From Glandiceps talaboti (taxonomy: Eukaryota; Hemichordata; Enteropneusta; Spengelidae): a stretch of 64,000 nt of DNA. Below, piece by piece: positions 10,587-24,788 of the stretch. Under the pieces are notes generated by a model. That model did not search any database. It had not been told where the DNA came from and worked only from the letters and a program-made list of their open reading frames with translations. The translations under genes and the position numbers were made by a program. Location of the stretch: the NCBI RefSeq assembly GCF_964340395.1, contig NC_135558.1:16268271-16332270 (forward strand), written 5' to 3'. Position 1 is the first letter of the stretch, and each line of letters opens with the position of its first letter.

Positions 10587-11506
10587 CAGGGCTCAAAATA
10601 ATGGCCTTTTACTTGCCCCAGGCAAGTGATTTGAAGGCTTGGTCAAGTTGTTTTGAAAAGTACTTGTCCCAAGGGGCAAGGAGAATTTTGTATGATTATT
10701 GTTCAGGGATGTGTTTTTGCCTGTGTTCATGCTGTACTTATCAGACACTACACATGTCTGATAGGACTTTGGATACATTGTATAACCAAGGTGCCAACAA
10801 GTCTGGAAAATTATAACATTGTAGCAATATTGAGAAGATGTCTTTCTTGACTGACCACTTTTCAAAACAATCTGGACCAGCTGTCCTTGACATACTTTGT
10901 TTACTCTATCAAGAAAAAATACCTGGAATGACCAGTGACTCATTGAACATTGTTCAACAATAGTAAATTACAACATGATTTTTCAGGTTTTGGGTGTTTG
11001 AATCAACTGCACAGTTTGTGGGAGAAAAATAGTTGGTGTGGATGAAGAAGGAAAGAAAATATATTGACATGGTGCAAAAGGAAATACTTAGAAAGATTTT
11101 ATATGTGTTGAAATAAATGTTCATTTTTTTTATATTGATAGCTTATGAAAGTGCTGAAAAACTTGTGATTATTTTAACAACTACTTTACAGGTGAACAAA
11201 AAATTGTATGTTATGCTACATAGTATGAATATTAATTAGGCCATATTATCTAGGACTCCTGTTTAAAAAAAAATCTTTATTGTGGAGAGAACTTTTCAGT
11301 ACCCACAGAAACTTTCAAAGAGACATTTTTTGATAATAAACAAAAGAAAGACCAATCAATCACAACAGTGCATTTGTAAGCCACAAAAAAACACCCCACT
11401 ATTTGGAATGGGCAAGCACTTCTTGATTTGGGCAAGTACTTTTTGTTTTCTACTTGCCCAGTGGACAAGCGAAATTTTTTCATTATTTCGACCCCTGCTA
11501 ACTTAT
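10587..11506. mobile_element. DNA transposon remnant with CAGGG ends
   Basis: The left end CAGGGCTCAAAATAATG pairs with the right end CATTATTTCGACCCCTG. CTAAC occurs on both flanks. TACTTGCCC/GGGCAAGT blocks recur inward from both ends. Open frames inside show no recognisable transposase. Confidence 0.6.
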
Positions 11507-11823
11507 ATTGTTATAATCAACATTTCAACTTGACTACTTATAGTACATCCTCGTTGTGCACGGCACCTATGTAATTGTTTCTTTTGCATTAGAAGTTGTC
11601 TGAGGGTGTGTGTGTAATAAAATGTCAAGTTGCAAGAGTGAAACACCTGCAAGCCTACTGGACTAATACGTGTTAGTCCAGTCTGCTGTCAGAATGAATA
11701 AGTAACGCTCAGACACTGTAACCGGTAGAATCGATTGAGTCTCGATGGAATGCAACCAATGTGACATTGTCGATGTCGGCCACTAATCCTTTGACACGAA
11801 AAAACGTCTTAGCGGGAAGTACC

Positions 11824-12330
11824 ACTAAGTTGAAGCAGGCAGACACAGGCAGCAAACAATGGAAGCAGGCAGAAATGACCTTTGACCTTGAATATCGAAC
11901 CCTCTAGCTTACTGTCAAATTACTGTATATCAAGAAACAAGGACTTTACCTTTCTTTATCAGTTTCACAGACTTTCAGAGGTGATAAATCATAGAAGTAA
12001 CATAATATAACACATAAATAAAAACCCGAAGTAACTTTTTAAAAAAAATTATTCTTATGCAATGTGATATTTACATGTTGTAAGTATTAACCAAACAATT
12101 AGTTTCTCCCCATGCAAGAGTACTGTGTATTCACCATGCTTCAAAATAGAGCTCTATGAAATCTGTATTATTAAAGTTGGTTGTACCTAAATTTTGTCTT
12201 TTATACCCTTCAAAGAGTTAACTATAATAATGGGAATGTTACTAAGTCATGGATTTCAGAACTTCTCCTTGCAAACCAGTGTTCACACTATTCACATAGT
12301 ATATACAGCAATGTATAAATGATGAAAAAA
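11824..12330. repeat. Outer terminal inverted repeat, left
   Basis: Non-tandem outer part of the left arm. It matches the inverse of about 37330-37835, including TTGGTTGTACCTAAATTTTG and GTTACTAA.TCATGGATTTC. It contains TGACCTTTGACCT (11876-11888), a DR1-type double half site, conserved in the other end. GCAGGCAGACACA near the tip resembles the AGCAGACACA of every monomer. Confidence 0.85.
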
Positions 12331-15300
12331 AAATCTACACAGAAACATGTGGTGCATTATGGGATATTCCATTATTTCATACACAAATCAAATGTTTTTT
12401 CATTTCAAACCATTCAGTGTGCACATTATTAAATCACCAATTAGGCCTAGTAGAGTACTATGTATGCTATAAAAAAAATAGGTATTTCATACACACATTC
12501 AAAGGTTTATTTTCTTCCAAACCATTCAGTGTGCAAACAATACAAGTATTAGGCCGAGTACAATAATATATCAGCCATCGTACTATAGATGTGACTTTGA
12601 ATAAACTTCGACTTTTCTACCCAGCAGACACATAAATATATGGTGCATTATGGGAAATTTCACTATTTCATACAATATATGAAACCGTTGAGTGTGCACA
12701 CTATACCCCTATTAGTACAGTACAATATCAGCTATCATATGATGTTTTTCACTTGCAAACAATTGAGTGTGCACACTATTGATGTAGTAGACTTAATACA
12801 GGTATATATAAGCTATATTATGATGTATTTCACTTTTGATAAATTTCGTCTTTCATACCCAGCAGACACACTTTTATTTATACAATTATAGGAATATTTA
12901 TAAATTTTGATGAACTGCACATGCGTTTTCTTGTAAACAATTGAGTGTGCACATTATTCATGTATTAGGCCTAGTACACTACTATATGAGCTATTAAATG
13001 ATATGTGTGACTTTATATAAATTTCATGTTTCATACCCAGCAGACACACTTTTATTTAGGAAATTATAGGAATATTTACAAATTTTGATGAAACTACACG
13101 TGTGTTTTCTTGCAAACAATTGAGTGTGCACACTATTTACCTATTAGGCCTAGTACAATATCATATCAGCTATTATATGATATATGTGACTTTATATAAA
13201 TTTTGTCGTTGATACCCAGCAGACACTGAAAGATGTGATGCATTATGGGAAATTTCATTCTTTCATACACAAATTAAATTCACTTTTCTAGCAAACCATT
13301 GAGTGTGCACACTATTCACGTATTAGGCCTAGTACACTACTATATGGGCTATCAAATGATATATGTGACTTTATATAAGTTTCGTCTTTCATACCCAGCA
13401 GACACACTTTTATTTAGGAAATTATAGGAATATTTATAAATTTTGATGAACTGCACATGCGTTTTCTTGCAAACAATTGAGTGTGCACATTATTCATATA
13501 GTAGGTTTAATAAAGCTATATAGTAGCTATAACATGATATATTTCACTTTTAATAAATTTCGTCGTTCATACCCAGCAGACACAGACAGATGTGATGCAT
13601 TATGGGAAATTTCACTATTTCATACACAAATGAAATTCCCTTTTCTAGCAAACCATTGAGTGTGCACATTATTCATGTATTAGGCCTAGTACACTACTAT
13701 ATGAGCTATTAAATGATATGTGTGACTTTATATAAATTTCATGTTTCATACCCAGCAGACACACTTTTATTTAGGAAATTATAGGAATATTTACAAATTT
13801 TGATGAAACTACACGTGTGTTTTCTTGCAAACAATTGAGTGTGCACACTATTTACCTATTAGGCCTAGTACAATATCATATCAGCTATTATATGATATAT
13901 GTGACTTTATATAAATTTTGTCGTTGATACCCAGCAGACACTGAAAGATGTGATGCATTATGGGAAATTTCATTCTTTCATACACAAATTAAATTCACTT
14001 TTCTAGCAAACCATTGAGTGTGCACACTATTCACGTATTAGGCCTAGTACACTACTATATGGGCTATCAAATGATATATGTGACTTTATATAAGTTTCGT
14101 CTTTCATACCCAGCAGACACACTTTTATTTAGGAAATTATAGGAATATTTATAAATTTTGATGAACTGCACATGCGTTTTCTTGCAAACAATTGAGTGTG
14201 CACATTATTCATATAGTAGGTTTAATAAAGCTATATAGTAGCTATAACATGATATATTTCACTTTTAATAAATTTCGTCGTTCATACCCAGCAGACACAG
14301 ACAGATGTGATGCATTATGGGAAATTTCACTATTTCATACACAAATGAAATTCCCTTTTCTAGCAAACCATTGAGTGTGCACATTATTCATGTATTAGGC
14401 CTAGTACACTACTATATGAGCTATTAAATGATATGTGTGACTTTATATAAATTTCATGTTTCATACCCAGCAGACACACTTTTATTTAGGAAATTATAGG
14501 AATATTTACAAATTTTGATGAAACTACACGTGTGTTTTCTTGCAAACAATTGAGTGTGCACACTATTTACCTATTAGGCCTAGTACAATATCATATCAGC
14601 TATTATATGATATATGTGACTTTATATAAATTTTGTCGTTGATACCCAGCAGACACTGAAAGATGTGATGCATTATGGGAAATTTCATTCTTTCATACAC
14701 AAATTAAATTCACTTTTCTAGCAAACCATTGAGTGTGCACACTATTCACGTATTAGGCCTAGTACACTACTATATGGGCTATCAAATGATATATGTGACT
14801 TTATATAAGTTTCGTCTTTCATACCCAGCAGACACACTTTTATTTAGGAAATTATAGGAATATTTATAAATTTTGATGAACTGCACATGCGTTTTCTTGT
14901 AAACAATTGAGTGTGCACATTATTCATATAGTAGGCTTAATATAGTTATATATAAGCTATAACATGATATATTTCATTTTTGATAAATTTCGTCGTTCAT
15001 AGTCATACCCAGCAGACACAGAAAGATGTGATGCATTATGGGAAATTTCACTATTTCATACACAAATGAAATTCCCTTTTCTAGCAAACCATTGAGTGTG
15101 CACATTATTCATGTATTAGGCCTAGTACACTACTATATGAGCTATTAAATGATATGTGTGACTTTATATAAATTTCATGTTTCATACCCAGCAGACACAC
15201 TTTTATTTAGGAAATTATAGGAATATTTACAAATTTTGATGAAACTACACGTGTGTTTTCTTGCAAACAATTGAGTGTGCACACTATTTACCTATTAGGC

Positions 15301-18300
15301 CTAGTACAATATCATATCAGCTATTATATGATATATGTGACTTTATATAAATTTTGTCGTTGATACCCAGCAGACACTGAAAGATGTGATGCATTATGGG
15401 AAATTTCATTCTTTCATACACAAATTAAATTCACTTTTCTAGCAAACCATTGAGTGTGCACACTATTCACGTATTAGGCCTAGTACACTACTATATGGGC
15501 TATCAAATGATATATGTGACTTTATATAAGTTTCGTCTTTCATACCCAGCAGACACACTTTTATTTAGGAAATTATAGGAATATTTATAAATTTTGATGA
15601 ACTGCACATGCGTTTTCTTGTAAACAATTGAGTGTGCACATTATTCATATAGTAGGCTTAATATAGTTATATATAAGCTATAACATGATATATTTCATTT
15701 TTGATAAATTTCGTCGTTCATACCCAGCAGACACAGAAAGATGTGATGCATTATGGGAAATTTCACTATTTCATACACAAATGAAATTCCCTTTTCTAGC
15801 AAACCATTGAGTGTGCACACTATTCACGTATTAGGCCTAGTACACTACTATATGAGCTATTAAATGATATGTGTGACTTTATATAAATTTCGTGTTTCAT
15901 ACCCAGCAGACACACTTTTATTTAGGAAATTATAGGAATATTTACAAATTTTAATGAAACTACACGTGCGTTTTCTTGCAAACAATTGAGTGTGCACACT
16001 ATTTACCTATTAGGCCTAGTAAAATATCATATCAGCTATTATATGATATATGTGACTTTATATAAATTTCGTCGTTGATACCCAGCAGACACAGAAACAT
16101 GTGGTGCATTCTGGGAAATTTCATTATTTCATACACAAATTAAATTCACTTTTCTAGCAAACCATTGAGTGTGCACACTATTCACATATTAGGCCTAGTA
16201 CACTACTATATGAGTTATTAAATGATATGTGTGACTTTATATAAATTTCGTGTTTCATACCCAGCAGACACACTTTTATTTATACAATTATAGGAATATT
16301 TACAAATTTTGATGAAACTGCACATGCGTTTTCTTGTAAACAATTGAGTGTGCACATTATTCATATAGTAGGCTTAATAGAGTTATATATAAGCTATAAC
16401 ATGATATATTTCACTCTTGATAAATTTCGTCGTTCATACCCAGCAGACACAGAAAGATGTGATGCATTATGGGAAATTTCACTATTTCATACACAAATGA
16501 AATTCACTTTCCTAGCAAATCATTGAGTGTGCACACTATTCATGTATTAGGCCTAGTACACTACTATATGAGCTATTAAATGATATATGTGACTTTATAT
16601 AAATTTCGTCTTTCATACCCAGCAGACACACTTTTATTTAGGAAATTATAGGAATATTTACAAATTTTGATGAAACTAAACGTGTGTTTTCTTGCAAACA
16701 ATTGAGTGTGCACACTATTCACCTATTAGGCCTAGTACAATATCATATAAGCTATGACATGATATATTTCACTTTTGATAAATTTCGTTGTTGATACCCA
16801 GCAGACACAGAAACATGTGGTGCATTATGGGAAATTTCACTATTTCATACACAAATGAAATTCACTTTTCTAGCAAACCATTGAGTGTGCACACTATTCA
16901 CATATTAGGCCTAGTACACTACTATATGAGCTATCAAATGATATATGTGACTTTATATAAATTTCGTCTTTCATACCCAGCAGACACACTTTTATTTATA
17001 CAATTATAGGAATATTTACAAATTTTGATGAAACTGCACATGCGTTTTCTTGCAAACAATTGAGTGTGCACATTATTCATATAGTAGGCTTAATACAGTT
17101 ATATATAAGCTATAACATGATATATTTCACTTTTGATAAATTTCGTCGTTCATACCCAGCAGACACAGAAACATGTGGTGCATTCTGGGAAATTTCATTA
17201 TTTCATACACAAATCAAATTCACTTTTCTAGCAAACAATTGAGTGTGCACACTATTCACATATTAGGCCTAGTTGACTACTATATGAGTTATTAAATGAT
17301 ATACGTGACTTTATATAAATTTTGTCTTTCATACCCAGCAGACACACTTTTATTTAGGAAATTATAGGAATATTTACAAATTTTGATGAAACTACACGTG
17401 CGTTTTCTTGCAAACAATTGAGTGTGCACACTATTTACCTATTAGGCCTAGTACAATATCATATCAGCTATTATATGATATATGTGACTTTATATAAATT
17501 TTGTCGTTGATACCCAGCAGACACTGAAAGATGTGATGCATTATGGGAAATTTCATTCTTTCATACACAAATTAAATTCACTTTTCTAGCAAACCATTGA
17601 GTGTGCACACTATTCACGTATTAGGCCTAGTACACTACTATATGGGCTATCAAATGATATATGTGACTTTATATAAGTTTCGTCTTTCATACCCAGCAGA
17701 CACACTTTTATTTAGGAAATTATAGGAATATTTATAAATTTTGATGAACTGCACATGCGTTTTCTTGTAAACAATTGAGTGTGCACATTATTCATATAGT
17801 AGGCTTAATATAGTTATATATAAGCTATAACATGATATATTTCATTTTTGATAAATTTCGTCGTTCATACCCAGCAGACACAGAAAGATGTGATGCATTA
17901 TGGGAAATTTCACTATTTCATACACAAATGAAATTCCCTTTTCTAGCAAACCATTGAGTGTGCACACTATTCACGTATTAGGCCTAGTACACTACTATAT
18001 GAGCTATTAAATGATATGTGTGACTTTATATAAATTTCGTGTTTCATACCCAGCAGACACACTTTTATTTAGGAAATTATAGGAATATTTACAAATTTTA
18101 ATGAAACTACACGTGCGTTTTCTTGCAAACAATTGAGTGTGCACACTATTTACCTATTAGGCCTAGTAAAATATCATATCAGCTATTATATGATATATGT
18201 GACTTTATATAAATTTCGTCGTTGATACCCAGCAGACACAGAAACATGTGGTGCATTCTGGGAAATTTCATTATTTCATACACAAATTAAATTCACTTTT

Positions 18301-18499
18301 CTAGCAAACCATTGAGTGTGCACACTATTCACATATTAGGCCTAGTACACTACTATATGAGTTATTAAATGATATGTGTGACTTTATATAAATTTCGTGT
18401 TTCATACCCAGCAGACACACTTTTATTTATACAATTAGGCCAAACAAAAAAAAATGTGTGGTTCCTATTACATGGTCTTGAAAATAAGGGTAGGTAGGT

Positions 18500-18536
<37 letters not shown>

Positions 18537-18787
18537 CTATTTTGCAGGTATGGACGGGGTTGAAAATACAACTAGCAACTCAAATATATGTACAGAGCAG
18601 ACATAAATTCACAAATCAAATTATTTTTTATTTCTTTTCATATGATAATTCAGTAATACAGATTCCTTCACAATAACACTGACCAGTTGGTTTTACTGGC
18701 CTGCAAAATAACAAAATCAACATCCAACTGTGGATGTTATTTTTTCAGGTTACATTTCATGTACATTTATACATTATATTATTCACT

Positions 18788-18976
18788 TCAACGTCTCTTT
18801 CCAAATGGGCGTTGAACAACTGAATGGTTCCCATTGTCTTTACATGTAGTACAAATAGGTAAGACTGTTTTGTAGCGCTTCTTCAGTTCAGCATCAACTT
18901 CAGCTCCAACATCACCACAGTGGCAACATACATCTTTTCTTCCAATATCAATCCAGTCCTCTTTCCTCAAATAGAT
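18788..18976 (-). CDS. Captured terminal exon, cysteine-rich, inside the Harbinger-like element
   Basis: 63 codons after a GGTAG acceptor to a TGA, including WIDIGRKDVCCHCGDVGAEV and KTVLPICTTCKDNG. The CxxC pairs could bind zinc. It looks like a final exon rather than a whole gene. Function not recognised. Minus-strand CG-rich sequence at 19400-19880, with an ATG (MAARSFEHGV) near 19831, could be its upstream exons, but I could not join them in frame. Confidence 0.4.
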   Translation of the reverse strand: MYLRKEDWIDIGRKDVCCHCGDVGAEVDAELKKRYKTVLPICTTCKDNGNHSVVQRPFGKRR

Positions 18977-19321
18977 CTACCAATGAGTTATATAATTCTT
19001 GTTTATTGGTCGGTGAAACGCCACTACAGACAAGAGAAATTAAATAGACATTTATTAAAAATACTTTTCACTCACCCACCTCAAAGTATTACGAACATAT
19101 ATACACTCATAGAGTTAAAGCTGGAGTTATTTTTGAAGTAAAATTGAATATTCAACCTCGCATGCCTTAATTAAAACTTTGTGCGCAAAAAGTCTGACTA
19201 TTGCGCCTAGCCTGTAAACGACGTATGAAAATAGTGGCGTTATAGAATAAAAAACGCAAACAAAACATTCAAAAAATCACGTCATCTTTACCCACAACAA
19301 ATTCGTCTTACGTTTCGTCTT

Positions 19322-19880
19322 TTACAATGTCTTATTTTTCCAAAAGAATGGCACAAAAAAATGCTTCGAAACAACGAAGTAAAAAAAAAAAAACGGAGTA
19401 AAAATAAAAACCAACCTTGACGAGGGTTTCTTCCGAACAAAGTCCCGTCCGTCTGCTATTAGTATTTCGAATGCATTCACGGCTTTCGTTGTGGTTTCCT
19501 CAACAATATCCTCCATTTCACGAGAAACAGCGTCTCGTTGACATTGAACTCGTGCGTATTTAATACTAAAGTTCTGACTGACGGTGCCTAGTTGAATATT
19601 GCTTTGAGTAACTTCCATCCACGGGCCATTCATTGAACTCGGAACATTCAATACGACTCTGGTAATATTTGCATTCCGAATAACCTGGATGGTGGTCTTC
19701 TAACAATTGCTCGAATGTCCTGTCTGAGTTACCAGTAGTCAGTACAGATTTTTGCTGAATGTGGTCGCATCCTAGATCCTATTCCTGCGAATTCTGAAAA
19801 CACGCCGTGTTCGAACGAGCGAGCGGCCATTTTTGTTTTCAAAGCATGGACGTCGTAACTCTCGCCCGAACTCTCGCGCT
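19322..19880 (-). other. Possible upstream exons of the captured gene
   Basis: Minus-strand open stretches include EMEDIVEETTTKAVNAFEIL followed by a CGTCAAG/GTTGG donor-like site near 19415. Base use is more CG-rich than the surrounding satellite. No family recognised; splice structure unresolved. Confidence 0.25.
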
Positions 19881-22800
19881 TTGCGAGATTCGTAAATTTT
19901 CGATTTTCTGTCGGGTTTTCGGTATTTTTCCGAAACCTCGAATAAAAAGTCGGCAGTCGGGGGTTAAAAATTAGGGTCGGTCGGGTAACCGGAACCACAC
20001 AATTTTTTTTGTTTGGCCTTATAGGAATATTTACAAATTTTGATGAAACTGCACATGCGTTTTCTTGTAAACAATTGAGTGTGCACATTATTCATATAGT
20101 AGGCTTAATAGAGTTATATATAAGCTATAACATGATATATTTCACTCTTGATAAATTTCGTCGTTCATACCCAGCAGACACAGAAAGATGTGATGCATTA
20201 TGGGAAATTTCACTATTTCATACACAAATGAAATTCACTTTCCTAGCAAATCATTGAGTGTGCACACTATTCATGTATTAGGCCTAGTACACTACTATAT
20301 GAGCTATTAAATGATATATGTGACTTTATATAAATTTCGTCTTTCATACCCAGCAGACACACTTTTATTTAGGAAATTATAGGAATATTTACAAATTTTG
20401 ATGAAACTAAACGTGTGTTTTCTTGCAAACAATTGAGTGTGCACACTATTCACCTATTAGGCCTAGTACAATATCATATAAGCTATGACATGATATATTT
20501 CACTTTTGATAAATTTCGTCGTTGATACCCAGCAGACACAGAAACATGTGGTGCATTATGGGAAATTTCACTATTTCATACACAAATGAAATTCACTTTT
20601 CTAGCAAACCATTGAGTGTGCACACTATTCACATATTAGGCCTAGTACACTACTATATGAGCTATCAAATGATATATGTGACTTTATATAAATTTCGTCT
20701 TTCATACCCAGCAGACACACTTTTATTTATACAATTATAGGAATATTTACAAATTTTGATGAACTGCACATGCGTTTTCTTGCAAACAATTGAGTGTGCA
20801 CATTATTCATATAGTAGGTTTAATAAAGCTATATAGTAGCTATAACATGATATATTTCACTTTTAATAAATTTCGTCGTTCATACCCAGCAGACACAGAC
20901 AGATGTGATGCATTATGGGAAATTTCACTATTTCATACAAAAATCAAATTCAATTTTCTAGCAAACCATTGAGTGTGCACACTATTCACCTATAAGGCCT
21001 AGTACAATACTATATCAGCTATCATATGATATATGTGACTTTAAATAAATTTCGTCTTTTGTACCCAGCAGACACACCTTCATTCAGGAAATTATAGCAA
21101 TATTTACAAATTTTGATGAAACTACACGTGTGTTTTCTTGGAAACAATTGAGTGTGCACATTATTCGTATAGTAGCCTTAATACAGTTATGTATAAGCTA
21201 TGACATGATATATTTCACTTTTGATAAATTTCGTCGTTGATACCCAGCAGACACAGAAACATGTGGTGCATTATGGGAAATTTCACTAGTTCATACAAAA
21301 ATCAAATTCAATTTTCTAGCAAACCATTGAGTGTGCACACTATTTACCTATTAGGCCTAGTACAATATCATATCAGCTATTATATGATATATGTGACTTT
21401 ATATAAATTTTGTCGTTGATACCCAGCAGACACTGAAAGATGTGATGCATTATGGGAAATTTCATTCTTTCATACACAAATTAAATTCACTTTTCTAGCA
21501 AACCATTGAGTGTGCACACTATTCACCTATTAGGCCTAGTACAATATCATATCAGCTATTATATGATATATGTGACTTTATATAAATTTCGTCTTTCATA
21601 CCCAGCAGACACTCTTTTATTTAGGAAATTATAGGATTATTTACAAATTTTGATGAAACTACACGTGCGTTTTCTTGCAAACAATTGAGTGTGCACACTA
21701 TTCACCTATTAGGCCTAGTACACTACTATATGAGCTATTAAATGATATGTGTGACTTTATATAAATTTCGTGTTTCATACCCAGCAGACACACTTTTATT
21801 TAGGAAATTATAGGAATATTTACAAATTTTGATGAAATTGCACATGCTTTTTCTTGCAAACAATTGAGTGTGCACATTATTCATATAGTAGGCTTAATAC
21901 AGTTATATATAAGCTATAACATGATATATTTCACTTTTGATAAATTTAGTTGTTCATACCCAGCAGACACAGAAAGATGTGATGCATTATGGGAAATTTC
22001 ACTATTTCACACACAAATCAAATTCACTTTTCTAGCAAACCATTGAGTGTGCACACTATTCACGTATTAGGCCTAGTACACTACTATATGAGCTATTAAA
22101 TGATATGTGTGACTTTATATAAATTTCGTCTTTCATACCCAGCAGACACACTTTTATTTATACAATTATAGGAATATTTACAAATTTTGATGAACTGCAC
22201 ATGCGTTTTCTTGTAAACAATTGAGTGTGCACACTATTCACCTATTAGGCCTAGTACAATATCATATCAGCTATCATATGATATACGTGACTTTATATAA
22301 ATTTCGTTGTTGATACCCAGCAGACACAGAAATATGTGATGCATTATGGGAAATTTCATACACAAATCAAATACATTGTTCTTGGAAACCATTGAGAGTG
22401 CACACTATTCACGTATTAGGCCTAGTAAAGTACTATATCAGCTATGATATGATATATGCCACTTTAAATAAATTTCGTCTTTTATACCCAGCAGATACAT
22501 AGAGGAATTTTACTATATGCATTGGAAATTCACGTGCTTTATCAGTGTGCACACTATCCAACTAACAGACTTAATACAAGTATATTTAAGCTATAATTTG
22601 ATTTACTTCAGTTTCTGTAAATGTTGTCTTTACACCCAGCAGATATAGAATTATGTGGTGCATTATGGGAAATGTCAATACTCCTACAGAAATCAAATGA
22701 TTCTTACTTTCAAACCATTGACTATGCACACTTTTCAACTAGTAGGCTTAATTAAGTACTATATTAGCTCTAATATGATGTACTTGATTTTACATAAATT

Positions 22801-23159
22801 TTGTCTATCATGCCCAGCATTATGGCATTATATAGGAGAATACAGGATTTTATAGGAAATTATTGAAATTTTTACCAACGCTGAAAGTTGGCAGTCTTTT
22901 TTCTTGTAAACTGACGAGTGTGCACACTATTCACCTAGTATGCTTAATACAGGAGTATATGACCTATAACATGATGTATTTGATTTCATCTACATTTTGT
23001 CTGTTTAATAATATATCAAACAGAAACGACTCTGATTATGAAGTTATGTGAACTTTTAGTAATTTTTGCAAATTCACAGACATTTTTCTTGTATAGAATA
23101 GAGTGTGCATGCACACTTTAATTATGGGGCTAAAAATATGTTTGTGTGTTATTCGATAA

Positions 23160-24578
23160 CTACAGATAATTCATATATAATAGTATCTAATTTTCTATGA
23201 AATAATATTGAGTATTTTTGCATTTTATCATACTGATATATGTCACATACAAACCTTTGTTTAACAGGGGAAAACATTGCCTATAGGTGTTGAAATATAA
23301 GGTGACTTTGTTTGGTCATGGAGATATAATAATGTTCTGCCTTTAATTAACATGACCTTCTCAAGGTTGTTATAGATGACATGTGTATCCTATACTGATC
23401 GATTTTTTCATATTGAAAATTTAGCAGTTTGGAGATACCTATTAAGTACACAGAAGCATTATTATAAGGGACTTTGACTTTATAGATGTTGACTGAGTCA
23501 AAGTTGGCATAGGTATACATACATGTAGCATATGCTACTCCCTGTTATGCAACTTGTTGATTCCCTTAAAATTCCTGAGTTGTTTGATTTCCTGTACTTT
23601 AATATAAAGTATTGTTATTGTACAGTCACACAGACCAAAAATTGTTTTTCTTGTAAATATTGCAATTTTATTCTTTATGAGAGTGTAGCTGAGTACACTA
23701 TCATTGTAATATGAAAGAATACTGAATGCTGTCATGTTCTAGCCATCACTCTACACTTTACAATAAACTGTAAACTAATGCCAGAGATGGCTAGAACATG
23801 TGGCATTCAAATTTGGCTAAGGACTACTAGCTGTGACAAGTTTTGATGAGATTGTCAGCTGTTTTAAGCCTTTGACCATGATATGTCCAGTGTAATTAGT
23901 GTCAAGTATTTAGAGAAACAATACCATAATTTTTGCAAACTTTGCAGTCGACACCCATATGCAGTCAAAGCCATACCAGTGTAACAGTTTTAAATTAACA
24001 TGGAATCCATGCTAACTGTATAGCCTGGAATCCATGCAGATCGAGAAGTTCTAAACATGGCTTTCAAACTTTAAAATCCGAATCTGCATGGATTCCAGAT
24101 TTATTAGCTGTTATCAAACTACATGTATACCTCTTTTTCCCACACATCGTGCACTGAAGACTATATGAGGCTTTTAAGCTATGCTTTTCCTGAACCTGAC
24201 TGATCCTTCCTAGCACATGCAGATAAGTTACATTATTATCTCAAACTCAAGCTATATTATTCTGAGGTAGGTTTTGAATGAGTTCATTATTTAGACAGGC
24301 TACATGCAGGGTACTACAAGGAATCTGTCCTTTAAAATCTGATACTATACCAAGTAAACACAATAAAAAGAAACCACTTAGCTAATCAGTATTATGTAGT
24401 GTGTTTACACTACAACCCTATAAAATTAGCAAACAGATAGTAGTCAATATTATCATAAGGGAAAACATGTGGACTCTTTGTAAAAACTGTCCACAGGAGT
24501 AAAAAAATATTAGATACAAGTTTTTCCTAGGATGCAAAACAAAAAAGCATGAATTGAGAAACTTTATTATTAGTCATC
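23160..24578. other. Left part of transposon core: no gene, two perfect hairpins
   Basis: No convincing coding exon. ATGTTCTAGCCATC (23734-23747) and its inverse (23786-23799) form one hairpin with outer GAATGC/GCATTC. A 17-bp perfect pair CTGGAATCCATGCAGAT (24025-24041 and inverse 24082-24098) forms another. Confidence 0.5.
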
Positions 24579-24788
24579 ATTGATATGTATGTATGCAAAA
24601 TGCATCATGTTCAATGCATCACTAAATATCGACACTACCCCAGAAAAACTCAAAATTCTGCGTGTTATTATGGCACACGAACTTGTCACAAAACATGTCC
24701 TTTTAGTAAAGTGTGACAACCCATTACAAAAAGCTACACATGAAGTTCAACACAGAGATCAGTATCCATCACATACCATCCAAACATG
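24579..24788 (+). pseudogene. Perfect 210-bp duplicate of part of the protease gene
   Basis: Identical over 210 bp to 27441-27650, which encodes residues just after the Ulp1 catalytic Cys (IDMYAK-type ICMYAKCIMFNASLNID onward). It is cut off from any catalytic part. It lies 139 bp upstream of the gene's ATG, on the same strand. Confidence 0.9.

Larger units (their letters stand above)
18438..20018. mobile_element. Harbinger-like element inserted in the left satellite arm
   Basis: Ends GGCCAAACAAAAAAAAATGT and its near-inverse ATTTTTTTTGTTTGGCC are each followed inward by GTGTGGTTCC/GGAACCACAC. TTA duplicates the target (18435-18437, 20019-20021). Comparing with the uninterrupted block 2147 bp earlier, the offset rises from 2147 to 3731 across the insertion, exactly 1581 bp plus 3. 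That fixes the boundaries. No DDE transposase seen. It carries minus-strand gene-like sequence. Confidence 0.9.
12330..23010 (+). repeat. Left satellite arm, about 179-bp monomers
   Basis: Monomers share GAGTGTGCACACTATTC, TTAGGCCTAGTA, TGACTTTATATAAATTTCG and ATACCCAGCAGACAC. Two types alternate. One continues ACTTTTATTTAGGAAATTAT to a CAAACAATTGAGTG junction; the other continues GAAAGATGTGATGCATTATG to CAAACCATTGAGTG. Exact repeats 715 bp apart (13477, 14192) are four-monomer units. A 2147-bp block (12 monomers) around 15242-17010 is duplicated at 17389-20740. The array decays toward both ends. It is interrupted by the element at 18438-20018. About 50 monomers by length. Confidence 0.95.

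Noticed and set aside
10593-10943. 116-codon minus-strand frame as a transposase remnant
   Set aside because: It lies inside the CAGGG-ended element but shows no DDE or zinc-finger motif.
12640-22855. Many short plus-strand frames as a gene family
   Set aside because: They follow the satellite monomers, shift frame with each 179-bp unit and lack splice or start context.
12330-23010. CRISPR-like array
   Set aside because: There are no unique spacers of constant length; the whole monomer repeats, in a eukaryotic context.
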